From positions 1-59,440 of IMG/VR virus record IMGVR_UViG_3300031788_000016: a stretch of DNA of 59,440 nucleotides. The stretch is one strand, 5' to 3'. Under the pieces are notes generated by a model. The model was not told the origin of the DNA. It saw nothing but the letters and a program-made list of their open reading frames with translations, and did no database searches. The stretch's first letter is position 1, and each line of letters opens with the position of its first letter. Made by a program: the position numbers and the translations under genes. Source of the stretch: a virus. This document shows, piece by piece, positions 24,271-31,200 of the stretch.

Positions 24271-24326
24271 ACGTCCCCGGCGCTAAAACCAAATCCGGCC
24301 ACAGAGCCGAATGAAAGGGAATCATC

Positions 24327-24578
24327 ATGGTCGACAGTCTCGTCATCGCCGCAGTCGCTCGCGGAGACGTCTATGCCGAAGAGAAATTCGGCGTCGCCTC
24401 CTGGACCGTCGCCCGCCGAGTCCGGCTGGCGGGAATCCGTCGTCACCGTAGCCATCGCAGGGCCACGCGCAACGATCGCATCAGGCAGCTGCGTGGTGCC
24501 GGTGCGAAGGTCACCGAACTCGGTGAAGCCTTCGGCCTGCACCCGAGCCGCATCAGTCAGATCGCGCATTCCGAATGA
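24327..24578 (+). CDS. Small HTH DNA-binding protein
   Basis: 83 aa from ATG 24327 (GAAAGGGAATC upstream). Arg-rich middle (ARRVRLAGIRRHRSHRRATR) and a C-terminal helix-turn-helix IRQLRGAGAKVTELGEAFGLHPSRISQIAH, which resembles sigma region 4 or resolvase-type HTHs: a G-x-x-x-x-E-L-G-x-x-F-G-L turn and S-R-I-S-Q-I recognition helix. An early transcription regulator is likely. It is flanked upstream by the tandem RNA-like elements and downstream by a 16-bp hairpin. Confidence 0.7.
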   Translation: MVDSLVIAAVARGDVYAEEKFGVASWTVARRVRLAGIRRHRSHRRATRNDRIRQLRGAGAKVTELGEAFGLHPSRISQIAHSE

Positions 24579-24583
24579 TCCGC

Positions 24584-24623
24584 GGCGGGAGCCTGGATGG
24601 TGTCACACATCCAGGCTCCCGCC
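24584..24623 (+). other. Perfect 16-bp intercistronic hairpin
   Basis: GGCGGGAGCCTGGATG (24584-24599) pairs with CATCCAGGCTCCCGCC (24608-24623), with an 8-nt loop GTGTCACA and no U tract. It lies 5 bases after the HTH gene. Two further hairpins follow (GCTC-GAAA-GAGC at 24633-24644 and GCCGC/GCGGC around a TAAAATAAAT loop at 24650-24669). Confidence 0.85.
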
Positions 24624-24669
24624 GATCACGTCGCTCGAAAGAGCAAGCTGCCGCTAAAATAAATGCGGC

Positions 24670-24901
24670 CAGAAAGGATTGACGATATGGTGGAGAGTCC
24701 GGCTACCGCTGTATAGGAGTGGCACACCAGCCATTTGACCGCCTCGGCACCAAGAGTCTATTGGATTGGATTGGTTCGCTCACCCTGCAAGAGGGTTTCG
24801 TCGTGTAACAACCGCCTCGTCTCTTCTTCATCTCACGTCGATGCGGCGATCGGGCTGCGTACGCCTGACCGCCGCGTCGCTTTCAAATCCGGGGCTGATG
24901 G
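24670..24901 (+). other. Stretch without convincing gene
   Basis: No frame with a ribosome site is seen between the GCTAAAA hairpin at 24653 and 24901. TTGACG at 24674 has no well-spaced -10 (TATAGG lies about 27 nt away). It contains a short ATTGG tandem (ATTGGATTGGATTGG at about 24761-24776). It may be the leader or body of an RNA that ends at the strong terminator at 25197. Confidence 0.4.
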
Positions 24902-25174
24902 ATGTATTTCCGTCATCTGCTCCGCCGGATCGTCGCTTGGCCGCTCGACTACCTGATCAGCGCCATTGGAATTGCGCGCATCTATGAGGACGAACTCCGT
25001 CTCATGGCCGCCTACCTGACGTTGATCTTGCGTCTGACTTTCGATCGGGGATCCACGATCGCTTGTTTGGACAAGTCGCTGACCTTCCGGTGGAAGAACT
25101 TTTGTGATCACATCTGGGCTCGCTCGATACCGAAGACTCATCCCCGCTGCAGCGCGGAACGTCTGAGGGTTTGA
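24902..25174 (+). CDS. Possible small membrane-associated protein (weak)
   Basis: A 90-aa frame from ATG 24902 (GGGGCTG about 7 nt upstream). The first 55 residues could be two hydrophobic helices (HLLRRIVAWPLDYLISAIGI, LMAAYLTLILRLTF); the end is Cys/Arg-rich and less protein-like. It is the only plausible frame between the HTH gene and the 183-aa gene. It could instead be chance within a structured RNA that ends at the 25197 terminator. Confidence 0.35.
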   Translation: MYFRHLLRRIVAWPLDYLISAIGIARIYEDELRLMAAYLTLILRLTFDRGSTIACLDKSLTFRWKNFCDHIWARSIPKTHPRCSAERLRV

Positions 25175-25196
25175 GTGGGGCCTGACTTGTTGCCAT

Positions 25197-25240
25197 GATC
25201 TAGCCGATCCATGCGGTCGGCTAGATCTTGGCTATTTTCT
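25197..25240 (+). terminator. Strong rho-independent terminator
   Basis: GATCTAGCCGA (25197-25207) pairs perfectly with TCGGCTAGATC (25217-25227), followed by TTGGCTATTTTCTTT. It separates the 24.6-25.2 kb unit from the 183-aa gene. The tail TTTTCTTTCACTCCAGCG is related to sequences at 21990 and 31930. Confidence 0.9.
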
Positions 25241-25266
25241 TTCACTCCAGCGTCAGAAAGGACGTC

Positions 25267-25818
25267 ATGGATTTGTTCGATACGTCTCAAGCCGAGATCA
25301 AAGGCGGGGAGGCACCAGCGATTCTACGATTTGGAATGGAGGCTGTCTCAGTAGCGTTTGGGCTATCGTTGATCGCAGTGGCGAAAGGTGGAAAAACCCA
25401 AGCCGAACAGGATCGTCTTGTCAGAAACCTCCAAGCAATTCTGACTGAAGAAGTGAAAGCGATGTTGGTCGTCACTCCAATCTGCAAGGCAAAGAACGAC
25501 AAGGGGAGATACGTCTTCGTCGGTGCCGCATTCGTTGGTCGCGGTGCGGACATCAACGTCGAAGACGATCCCGAGCACGCCATAGTGCACGCGCTGGTCA
25601 CAAATGATCAGCACGATTACAATACCGCGATTGGGCTGCTCCAGCACACGCGAAAGATTCTACACGCCGACGACAACTTCAAGACGGTGTCTGCCCGTGT
25701 CTCAGGGCCATTCATGAAGGCAATCGGTCCGTACGGGTGGCGCGGTGTGCTGCTCGCGGATTTTTCCTACAAGATCACGGCAACGTGTTCACCAACGGTC
25801 AAGAAAGCAGCTACATGA
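25267..25818 (+). CDS. Unknown early protein
   Basis: 183 aa from ATG 25267 (GAAAGGACGTC upstream); the frame is open from 25228 but only this ATG has a ribosome site. Mixed alpha/beta: AILRFGMEAVSVAFGLSLIAV, then QAILTEEVKAMLVVTPICKA, and a polar C-terminus. Its stop overlaps the next ATG (ATGA), so the two genes are coupled. No family is recognised. Confidence 0.75.
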   Translation: MDLFDTSQAEIKGGEAPAILRFGMEAVSVAFGLSLIAVAKGGKTQAEQDRLVRNLQAILTEEVKAMLVVTPICKAKNDKGRYVFVGAAFVGRGADINVEDDPEHAIVHALVTNDQHDYNTAIGLLQHTRKILHADDNFKTVSARVSGPFMKAIGPYGWRGVLLADFSYKITATCSPTVKKAAT

Positions 25819-26276
25819 GCAACCGCATGATCACCCATGCGCGATTCTACATTCCGATCGAGATCTTTGAGTCGCGAAAAGATGCGCTCGGAGAAATCTT
25901 CGAAGACTATGACGGAGAAGAGATCGAAGACCGGAAGTTCATCGAATACGAAAACACGGAGGACAGCCAAGCGGAGGTCCTGCAACGTGTTCTCATCAGC
26001 CAGAACATCCCGTTCGTCAGCATCCTCGGATACACGGGCGAGAACCCTCCGGAGATGGCGGTCTTCAATGCGGGGGACACCGAGATGGCGTCCATGTGGT
26101 TGGACGACGACCACTGCATGATCAATCGTACGTACTACGATGAATTCAAAGAGGCCTTCATCATCATCCCGGAAGACACAATCGCGTCGGGAGAAGTCGT
26201 CGAGGCCTACAGGGAATTCAGGAAGCTCTACGGTAAGCTCAACATCGCTCAGAGCATCCTGTTTGGTTCTGAATAA
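25815..26276 (+). CDS. Unknown acidic early protein
   Basis: 153 aa from ATG 25815, overlapping the upstream TGA by 4 bases. Very acidic, with IFEDYDGEEIEDRKFIEYEN and WLDDDHCMINRTYYDEF. It is strand-rich at the start (HARFYIPIEIFES). Acidic early proteins in phages are often DNA mimics or host-protein ligands; that is speculation. The stop is TAA. Confidence 0.75.
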   Translation: MSNRMITHARFYIPIEIFESRKDALGEIFEDYDGEEIEDRKFIEYENTEDSQAEVLQRVLISQNIPFVSILGYTGENPPEMAVFNAGDTEMASMWLDDDHCMINRTYYDEFKEAFIIIPEDTIASGEVVEAYREFRKLYGKLNIAQSILFGSE

Positions 26277-26297
26277 TTGAAACCTCCTATCAGGAGA

Positions 26298-27125
26298 ATG
26301 ACAACTGACCTCTTTTCACGAACACCATCACAGTCAAGCGAGAGCCGGATGAAAGACACGACAGTCAAAGACATTCAGAGGAGTCGGGCAGATGATGCGT
26401 ACGCCCGGCACCAGAAGCAGCGTGATGACGACGAGAAGGCCCGGAAAAAGGCGGAGGCCGAAGAAGCCGCAACGCAGGAAGAAGCCGCGAAAGCTGCGGC
26501 ACAGGAAGTGATCGACGCCGAGGCTCGGCGACTGGCACAAGAGAAGGCCATGGAAGATCACGAGCGCAAGATCGCCGAATCCGCCAAGCGGTTCGGCGTC
26601 ATGATCCACCGGGCTATGGGCTGGACCGCCTATTTCCCGAAGCCGTCGAAGCGGGACGAGAAGGACTATTACTCGCTCCTCGACGTCGTCTCTTTGGGGA
26701 TCTTCAGCCGCCGGGCAGAGATCGGCCCCTGGTCCGATCTGGTCATAGGGAAGGGCAAGAAGAAGAAGACCTTCGAGACCGCAGCCATCACGCTACCCAA
26801 GCGCGTGAAGGGTGTGGACATCAAGCAACCGGCTGGGTTCGTCGTTCGAAACGAACTCAAGACAATCGTCGAACTCGAATTCTTCGCCAAGGTCGACACG
26901 GCGAAGAAGGTCACGGCAGAGATGCGGAAAGATCCGAATCTCATCACCTATATCGAGAAGGGCGTGGAGATGACGAAGGTCAAGAAGCTCTTCACCTTCA
27001 TCGTGGAAGGACGGGCTGCCACGTACCCGTTCGATCATCGTATTCTGGGCTTCGAGCGGTTGACCGCGACCAACTGCCCGCTGTTCCCGTCGAACAAGAT
27101 CCTGATTCCACCACCCGCCAAGTGA
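26298..27125 (+). CDS. Coiled-coil early protein
   Basis: 275 aa from ATG 26298. AGGAG is only 1-2 bases before it, too close to be ideal, so the real start may be TTG 26277 or ATG 26349. Residues 25-105 are a highly charged alpha-helix (KQRDDDEKARKKAEAEEAAT, AEARRLAQEKAMEDHERKIA), a single long coiled coil. The C-terminal half is alpha/beta with KGKKKKTFETAAITLPKRVK. No family is recognised. Confidence 0.75.
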   Translation: MTTDLFSRTPSQSSESRMKDTTVKDIQRSRADDAYARHQKQRDDDEKARKKAEAEEAATQEEAAKAAAQEVIDAEARRLAQEKAMEDHERKIAESAKRFGVMIHRAMGWTAYFPKPSKRDEKDYYSLLDVVSLGIFSRRAEIGPWSDLVIGKGKKKKTFETAAITLPKRVKGVDIKQPAGFVVRNELKTIVELEFFAKVDTAKKVTAEMRKDPNLITYIEKGVEMTKVKKLFTFIVEGRAATYPFDHRILGFERLTATNCPLFPSNKILIPPPAK

Positions 27126-27148
27126 TGGATGACTCCGTTGACTGATAG

Positions 27149-27224
27149 TGCTCATGGAGCGTAGGCAGCTGGTGGCACCGGCTGTCGCCCGATCAGCGAA
27201 GCGATCAGAGGTGCTCCATGAGCA
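27149..27224 (+). promoter_or_regulatory. Start-codon-sequestering inverted repeat
   Basis: TGCTCATGGAGC (27149-27160) is exactly complementary to GCTCCATGAGCA (27213-27224), which contains the ATG (27218) of the 40-aa gene, with a 52-nt loop that carries its AGAGG ribosome site. In the mRNA this 12-bp stem would hide the start codon, a classical layout for translational control. Confidence 0.7.
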
Positions 27225-27340
27225 TGAACATCATCAAGCATTGCGAGACCGCGAAAAAGGGTGTTGGCACCGCCATCATCGTCTTGAACGGAGCACTCGT
27301 CGTGCTTGAGGCTATCGCCAAGGCAGCAGCAAAGAAGTGA
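27218..27340 (+). CDS. 40-aa hydrophobic microprotein
   Basis: 40 aa from ATG 27218 (AGAGG 7 nt upstream) to TGA 27338. The sequence begins MSMNIIKHCETAKKGVGTAI and continues with a hydrophobic helix (IVLNGALVVLEAIAKAA) ending in basic residues, so it probably associates with membrane. The start codon lies inside a perfect 12-bp inverted repeat (see 27149-27224). Small size makes it less certain, but ribosome site, composition and the regulated start support it. Confidence 0.6.
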   Translation: MSMNIIKHCETAKKGVGTAIIVLNGALVVLEAIAKAAAKK

Positions 27341-27447
27341 CCCGGACGCTGCTTGGCAACACGTATGACGTATGGTCAAACCGTCGTGCAAAACTGAAAT
27401 GGAGGCCCAATGGGCACCATCGGCTGGTTCCGCTGAACATCCAGTCT

Positions 27448-27475
27448 CCGGGGCGAATGCCCCGGGGACGCTTTC
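27448..27475 (+). terminator. GC hairpin, probable weak terminator
   Basis: CCGGGGC-GAAT-GCCCCGG (27448-27465) extended by GTCT/GGAC outside, followed by GCTTTCATC. It lies between the 40-aa gene and the 122-aa gene. An 8-codon frame (MGTIGWFR) with GGAGG 5 nt upstream precedes it at about 27411. Confidence 0.55.
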
Positions 27476-27526
27476 ATCGCCAAACTCTTGACGATGAAAC
27501 CGTCCTCTACCCCAGAAAGGAAGACA

Positions 27527-27895
27527 ATGGACGCGACACTCTATGCTATCTATTCACGGAGGCTGTCTGACGTGATGGCGTCAATCACTGAATCAAGACG
27601 ACGAGTTGAGGCATTCCCAGAAGATCCGGTCCGGATCGCGAAGATCGGAGACGAACAAGCGGTTGAGGTCCTTGCGCATATGTATGAAACGCGTTCGAAG
27701 ATCAAAGACCTGACGCAGCACATCGTCGACTTGCGGGACAAACCCCACAATGCGGCAGAGACGCTCCTGATGCTGGAGCGCGAGGACAAGCGGCTAGAAA
27801 AGATAGCGGCGGTTGCTGTTTGCTTCACTTTATCTCGCGATCTCTTCGGGACAGATAGGCACGACAATCAGCTCTTCACGACTCTTCACCACTGA
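27527..27895 (+). CDS. Unknown helical early protein
   Basis: 122 aa from ATG 27527 (AAAGGAAG upstream); the frame is open earlier but that start is better. Helical throughout (LSDVMASITESRRRVEAF, LAHMYETRSKIKDLTQHIVD, LLMLEREDKRLEKIAAVAV). No metal site. It is followed 18 bases later by the 65-aa gene, probably in the same transcript. Confidence 0.75.
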   Translation: MDATLYAIYSRRLSDVMASITESRRRVEAFPEDPVRIAKIGDEQAVEVLAHMYETRSKIKDLTQHIVDLRDKPHNAAETLLMLEREDKRLEKIAAVAVCFTLSRDLFGTDRHDNQLFTTLHH

Positions 27896-27913
27896 CTCCA
27901 CAAGGAGAATGAT

Positions 27914-28111
27914 ATGCGAGTCTTCAAACCAACGCTCAACGAGGCCTGCGCCGTCAACCAAGACAACGCAGCAATCGATGGGCAAGAAGTGGTTCGCGTC
28001 GCGGACCTCGTCGCTCACCTCAACAACCGCATCAACCGCCTCGACGACAACTACCTCTACGAACGGCAGGCCATCACCGAACTGAAGGTGTTGCTCGCTG
28101 GCCTCAGCTGA
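27914..28111 (+). CDS. Small helical protein
   Basis: 65 aa from ATG 27914 with AAGGAG 6 nt upstream. It reads as one helix-loop-helix (VRVADLVAHLNNRINRLDDN, LYERQAITELKVLLAGL). The pattern recalls small dimeric phage accessory proteins. The function is unknown. Confidence 0.75.
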   Translation: MRVFKPTLNEACAVNQDNAAIDGQEVVRVADLVAHLNNRINRLDDNYLYERQAITELKVLLAGLS

Positions 28112-28126
28112 TCTACGGGGAAGATC

Positions 28127-28399
28127 ATGCCGAAAGAGACGTATCAAAAAGACGTATTGGCGTGGATGGCAGCCACTGACCAACTCACGGCTGCCATTTC
28201 TCTTTTCCGGCGAGCGCCATGTGTCGAGACATTCGCGCAGCTGGAAGAGAAGATGCGGGAATACATCCAAACGGGCCGGGAGTACATCACGGCCCAGGAG
28301 GACATGGTCTCGCACAAGGAATGGAAGCGTATCGACAAAGTCCTCAAGGGCGGGCCAGCATTCGTAGTGGCCCTCCTTCATTCGGCTACCCACCGATGA
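28127..28399 (+). CDS. Unknown early protein
   Basis: 90 aa from ATG 28127 (GGGGAAG upstream), 15 bases after the 65-aa gene. It is helical with LEEKMREYIQTGREYITAQE in the middle and a hydrophobic C-terminal stretch (GGPAFVVALLHSA). No family is recognised. It is followed by the long hairpin at 28407. Confidence 0.7.
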   Translation: MPKETYQKDVLAWMAATDQLTAAISLFRRAPCVETFAQLEEKMREYIQTGREYITAQEDMVSHKEWKRIDKVLKGGPAFVVALLHSATHR

Positions 28400-28406
28400 G
28401 GTCGAG

Positions 28407-28456
28407 ATGTGGAACAAACTCATCGCCGCGAAATCGACGATGAGAGTGTTCCACAT
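28407..28456 (+). other. Long two-part intercistronic hairpin
   Basis: ATGTGGAACA (28407-28416) pairs with TGTTCCACAT (28447-28456). Inside it CTCATCG (28419-28425) pairs with CGATGAG (28438-28444), with a 2x2 internal loop between: 17 bp in total and a 12-nt apical loop. A 95-codon frame that would start at 28407 overlaps the next gene by 176 bases, so I read this as RNA structure, not as a gene. Confidence 0.75.
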
Positions 28457-28518
28457 CCCGATGTTCGGCACAGCCAATGCCGGGCATGACATCGATGCAT
28501 CCACAAGGAGAGCGCTAT

Positions 28519-29517
28519 ATGGCCGTCGTTTCGGACTCACAGGAAGTAAGGGAGATCCCCGGGATCCCTCTGAACCAATATCTGAACGTCGACGAGAAGC
28601 TGGTTCTCGCCCGATTGTTCAAAGGACGGCTGGTCGCCAAAGTGAAACGGAAGCAGGGCCAGGATCTGAAGGCCGCTGTGGAAATGATCGCTGATGGTCC
28701 TGACATCAGCGAGTCTGTCGCGAACGAACTGCGCTATGCGGTGGAGGATATCTGTGAAGACACGCTGCATGTGCGTGGTGTGGTGTTGCCGCGGCATGCG
28801 TACCTGCTCCAAGTTGTCAAAGCAGGGATCATGCTGAACGCTGCGAAACTGGTCGGGCTGGCGTCGCTCTATTGCAATACTGTTGGAGCGGCTCTCCGGT
28901 ATTCCCCGAAGATCGCAGAAGATGATGGTGCCGCAATCAAGAGCGGCATGGACACGGCAGTCTCGTTGGAGGACTGGGTCCGTATCATCGAGTTCATTGG
29001 TGAAGTGGCTGCGGCGAAGCTCCTGGTGAAGAGGGAGACTTCGGACTCGCCGTGGACGCTGCACCCCGGCCTCACCTGGGATCTGAATGCGATCGATGTC
29101 TATGTCATCAAGGCCCTCGAAGGGGGCGTGCGACATGGGGAACTCGATCGGGCGTCTATCAAGACGCATACGATCATCGAGAAAGTCAACGAGGGTTTGG
29201 CCTTCGACTTCGACCATGCGAAGGGCAAGCCCACCCGCCCTTTTGCTGAAGCGGTCGAGGAACTTCTTGAGCACTTGCGAGAGCGAGTGACTCGAAATCT
29301 CGATGCCCGAGGCATCGAGAAGGTCCTCGACCGCATCGCCGTACAGACGGAAGACCGTCTGGCCGATTTCCTCCGCGGAGACCGCGGAGGAAATCGGTGC
29401 ATTCGTGCTGTGCCTTGGGGGTGTAGCGAGGTTGCCGCGACGGACTTCTACGATCCTTCCTATCAGGAAGATCTGATGCTGCGTCCGACGCGTCGTCGCC
29501 ACAAACACGTCGACTGA
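28519..29517 (+). CDS. Unknown 332-aa early protein
   Basis: ATG 28519 with AAGGAG 10 nt upstream. Largest protein of the early region. Helical, with KLVLARLFKGRLVAKVKRKQ, a central Ala-rich section (KAGIMLNAAKLVGLASLYCN) and a C-terminal charged helix (FAEAVEELLEHLRERVTRNL). The end, after RGDRGGNRCIRAV, becomes less regular. It is followed by a 10-bp GC hairpin and a tRNA gene. No function is recognised. Confidence 0.75.
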   Translation: MAVVSDSQEVREIPGIPLNQYLNVDEKLVLARLFKGRLVAKVKRKQGQDLKAAVEMIADGPDISESVANELRYAVEDICEDTLHVRGVVLPRHAYLLQVVKAGIMLNAAKLVGLASLYCNTVGAALRYSPKIAEDDGAAIKSGMDTAVSLEDWVRIIEFIGEVAAAKLLVKRETSDSPWTLHPGLTWDLNAIDVYVIKALEGGVRHGELDRASIKTHTIIEKVNEGLAFDFDHAKGKPTRPFAEAVEELLEHLRERVTRNLDARGIEKVLDRIAVQTEDRLADFLRGDRGGNRCIRAVPWGCSEVAATDFYDPSYQEDLMLRPTRRRHKHVD

Positions 29518-29527
29518 ACAAACGGAC

Positions 29528-29560
29528 TCCCGGGGCCGTGTGGCCCCGGGATGTCTTTGT
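29528..29560 (+). terminator. GC hairpin before the tRNA gene
   Basis: TCCCGGGGCC-GTGT-GGCCCCGGGA (29528-29551), a perfect 10-bp stem followed by TGTCTTTGT. It is a weak terminator or processing hairpin, 12 bases before the tRNA. Confidence 0.65.
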
Positions 29561-29562
29561 AT

Positions 29563-29635
29563 GGACCTCTAGCTCAGCTGGTAGAGCGGCCGGACTTAAA
29601 GCCGGGAGGCACTGGTTCGATTCCAGTGGGGTCCA
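29563..29635 (+). tRNA. tRNA with irregular anticodon arm, probably Leu(TAA)
   Basis: 73 nt with a perfect acceptor stem (GGACCTC/GGGGTCC), D stem (GCTC/GAGC) and T stem (ACTGG/CCAGT around TTCGATT). The anticodon arm is odd: only CCGG/CCGG pairs, leaving an 8-nt loop ACTTAAAG. Reading from U33 gives anticodon TAA (Leu), but the variable loop is short, unlike bacterial tRNA-Leu. Strict position counting gives TTA with C33 and a broken stem. The identity is therefore uncertain. No CCA is encoded. Confidence 0.7.
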
Positions 29636-29659
29636 CAACCATCAACCAACGGAGGATTC

Positions 29660-30010
29660 ATGCTCATCGCAGGACTCACACCAGAAGAATTAAAAGCGAA
29701 AGTCAACGCCGCCATAGAGTCATTCTATGACGGGCTCCGGGAAGCCTTTTCGCTTCCAAGACCGGAGTGCCTCGCATATCTCAACGAACTCGAAAATGCG
29801 TGGCGCGGCACCAAAGGACTCGCCGGATTCGACATCTTCATCGAAATGCTGCAGACCCTATCCCTCGCTGTCAAAACGAATGATCCGAGAGCGAACGGAT
29901 TCTTCAACCTCGCAGGGGCAACGACGAAGAGAATCCAATCCGAATATCGACGCTGTTTCGGACTGCCGAAATCCTACGTCGCCAAGAGCCGAAAAGCCGG
30001 CAACGGATAG
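29660..30010 (+). CDS. Unknown early protein (TAG stop)
   Basis: 116 aa from ATG 29660, 25 bases after the tRNA, with CGGAGG 6 nt upstream. It is helical with PEELKAKVNAAIESFYDGLR at the start and a basic C-terminus (KRIQSEYRRCFGLPKSYVAK). The TAG stop is followed by TTC TGA, so suppression would add only two residues. A GC-rich terminator follows 8 bases later. Confidence 0.75.
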   Translation: MLIAGLTPEELKAKVNAAIESFYDGLREAFSLPRPECLAYLNELENAWRGTKGLAGFDIFIEMLQTLSLAVKTNDPRANGFFNLAGATTKRIQSEYRRCFGLPKSYVAKSRKAGNG

Positions 30011-30018
30011 TTCTGATC

Positions 30019-30050
30019 GCCCGGGGGACGGTACACCCCGGGCTTTCATT
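30019..30050 (+). terminator. Rho-independent terminator
   Basis: GCCCGGGG (30019-30026) pairs with CCCCGGGC (30036-30043), followed by TTTCATTT. It ends the 116-aa gene. Confidence 0.8.
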
Positions 30051-30116
30051 TACACCTTCAAGGGATCCCATGCCAACAAGGACATTGCGCTTGAACACCT
30101 CCACATGTTCGCCTAG

Positions 30117-30623
30117 CTACGTACCGAGTTTTCTTTCGCGATACGCAATATGCGCGAGTCTGTTGCCTTCACGGCAAACGTCACACCGGCATTTGTAATA
30201 GCTATACGCGTTCTTGGTCCCATGCACCAACCCAGTTTTAGGTGTGCTTTGCCCGGTGTGACCGTTTTCCTTCTTCCACTTTTTCATATATTCGTTCTTG
30301 GCCGCGCGGCAGATCTCGCAATGGCAATACCGGTAGGATGAAAGCGTACCGTGTGTGCCTTTTGCGGTTGTTTGTTCTTGCGTAGTCTTCTCTCTATGGT
30401 GTGAATAGCACAGCAATTGGCATTTCTTTAATTCCGCTACGAGCACGACCCAGCGGCTTCCGCACATATGGCTAACGTCGAATTCTTTCATTTCTGGGTC
30501 TACGTGATCGATCTGAAGACGATCGCTCGATCCACACTTCACACACCGACCGCCTAGATGGTCGATGATTCTGTTCATTCGCTTGACGTATCCTGCTCTT
30601 GCCTTCTCTTTTGAAATCTTCAT
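30117..30623 (-). CDS. HNH endonuclease with duplicated C-terminal Cys motifs
   Basis: 168 aa, antisense to the surrounding genes. The HNH core is at 27-77: CVKCGSSDRLQIDHVDP, then KKCQLLCYSHHREKT. Two repeats follow, YRYCHCEICRAAKNEYMKKW and YYKCRCDVCREGNRLAHIAY, each a G-x(n)-Y-x-C-x-C-x-x-C-R pattern seen as DNA-binding add-ons in phage HNH proteins. The region is AT-richer than its neighbours. It lies between a terminator and tRNA-Thr and most likely is a mobile, free-standing endonuclease. The stop is TAG. Confidence 0.85.
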   Translation of the reverse strand: MKISKEKARAGYVKRMNRIIDHLGGRCVKCGSSDRLQIDHVDPEMKEFDVSHMCGSRWVVLVAELKKCQLLCYSHHREKTTQEQTTAKGTHGTLSSYRYCHCEICRAAKNEYMKKWKKENGHTGQSTPKTGLVHGTKNAYSYYKCRCDVCREGNRLAHIAYRERKLGT

Positions 30624-30665
30624 GCTCCCATGATACGGAAGCTGCTCTACTAATCAAGCTAAACC

Positions 30666-30739
30666 GCCCCTATACCTCAATGGTCGAGGACCTGTTTCGT
30701 AAACAGGCTATGTGGGTTCGATTCCCACTGGGGGCTCCA
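30666..30739 (+). tRNA. tRNA-Thr (anticodon CGT), CCA encoded
   Basis: Acceptor GCCCCTA/TGGGGGC, D stem CCTC/GAGG, anticodon stem CCTGT/ACAGG with loop TTCGTAA (anticodon CGT, reading ACG), T stem GTGGG/CCCAC around TTCGATT, and a genomic CCA end. All stems pair. GCTAAA lies 11 bases upstream, the motif shared by early promoters. Confidence 0.93.
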
Positions 30740-30759
30740 CCCCAAACGAGAAAGAAAGT

Positions 30760-31200
30760 ATGCCGAATCCATTCGAACATCCGCACTGGGAGCCGGACGA
30801 CGGACACAAACTCATCGCATTCGGAATGATGGACGACATCGTCGAGTTCCTGAAAAACGACAATGATCCGAAGATGCTGGAGCACATTCCTCCGGCCGTC
30901 CAAAAAGCCGCCAAGCTGGTGGCCCATGGAATCGAACAGGGCCATTCCGCTGACTGCGGCCACTGCATGGTCGGCCACCTCGTCTGGAACGCATTCGAGG
31001 TGTTCTGCGAACGCATCCGCCCAGGCGGATGGGATGATGAAGACGTGAACGCGGCGACGCTCTTGGTGAAGCTGATACTCAAGCTCACCAAGGAAGAACC
31101 CGCCAACCCGTGCGATGTCACCATCGTCCGTTCCTATTTCAAAGCTGGCACAGATCTGGGTCCGATCGCGGACTACAACCCGGAGCCGTGCCCGAACTAG
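30760..31200 (+). CDS. Unknown early protein whose TAG stop is in frame with the next gene
   Basis: 146 aa from ATG 30760, 20 bases after tRNA-Thr; the ribosome site is weak (AGAAAG). It has an acidic helix (MMDDIVEFLKNDNDPKMLEH), an H-x-D-C-x-x-C segment (GHSADCGHCMVGH, possible metal site) and a helical end. It ends in TAG at 31198. From that codon the frame stays open through 13 sense codons directly into ATG 31240 of the 217-aa gene. With the phage's amber-suppressor tRNA a 377-aa fusion could be made. Confidence 0.75.
   Translation: MPNPFEHPHWEPDDGHKLIAFGMMDDIVEFLKNDNDPKMLEHIPPAVQKAAKLVAHGIEQGHSADCGHCMVGHLVWNAFEVFCERIRPGGWDDEDVNAATLLVKLILKLTKEEPANPCDVTIVRSYFKAGTDLGPIADYNPEPCPN

Noticed and set aside
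28407-28694. 95-aa plus-strand frame
   Set aside because: Its start lies in a perfect hairpin and it overlaps the better-supported 332-aa gene by 176 bases.
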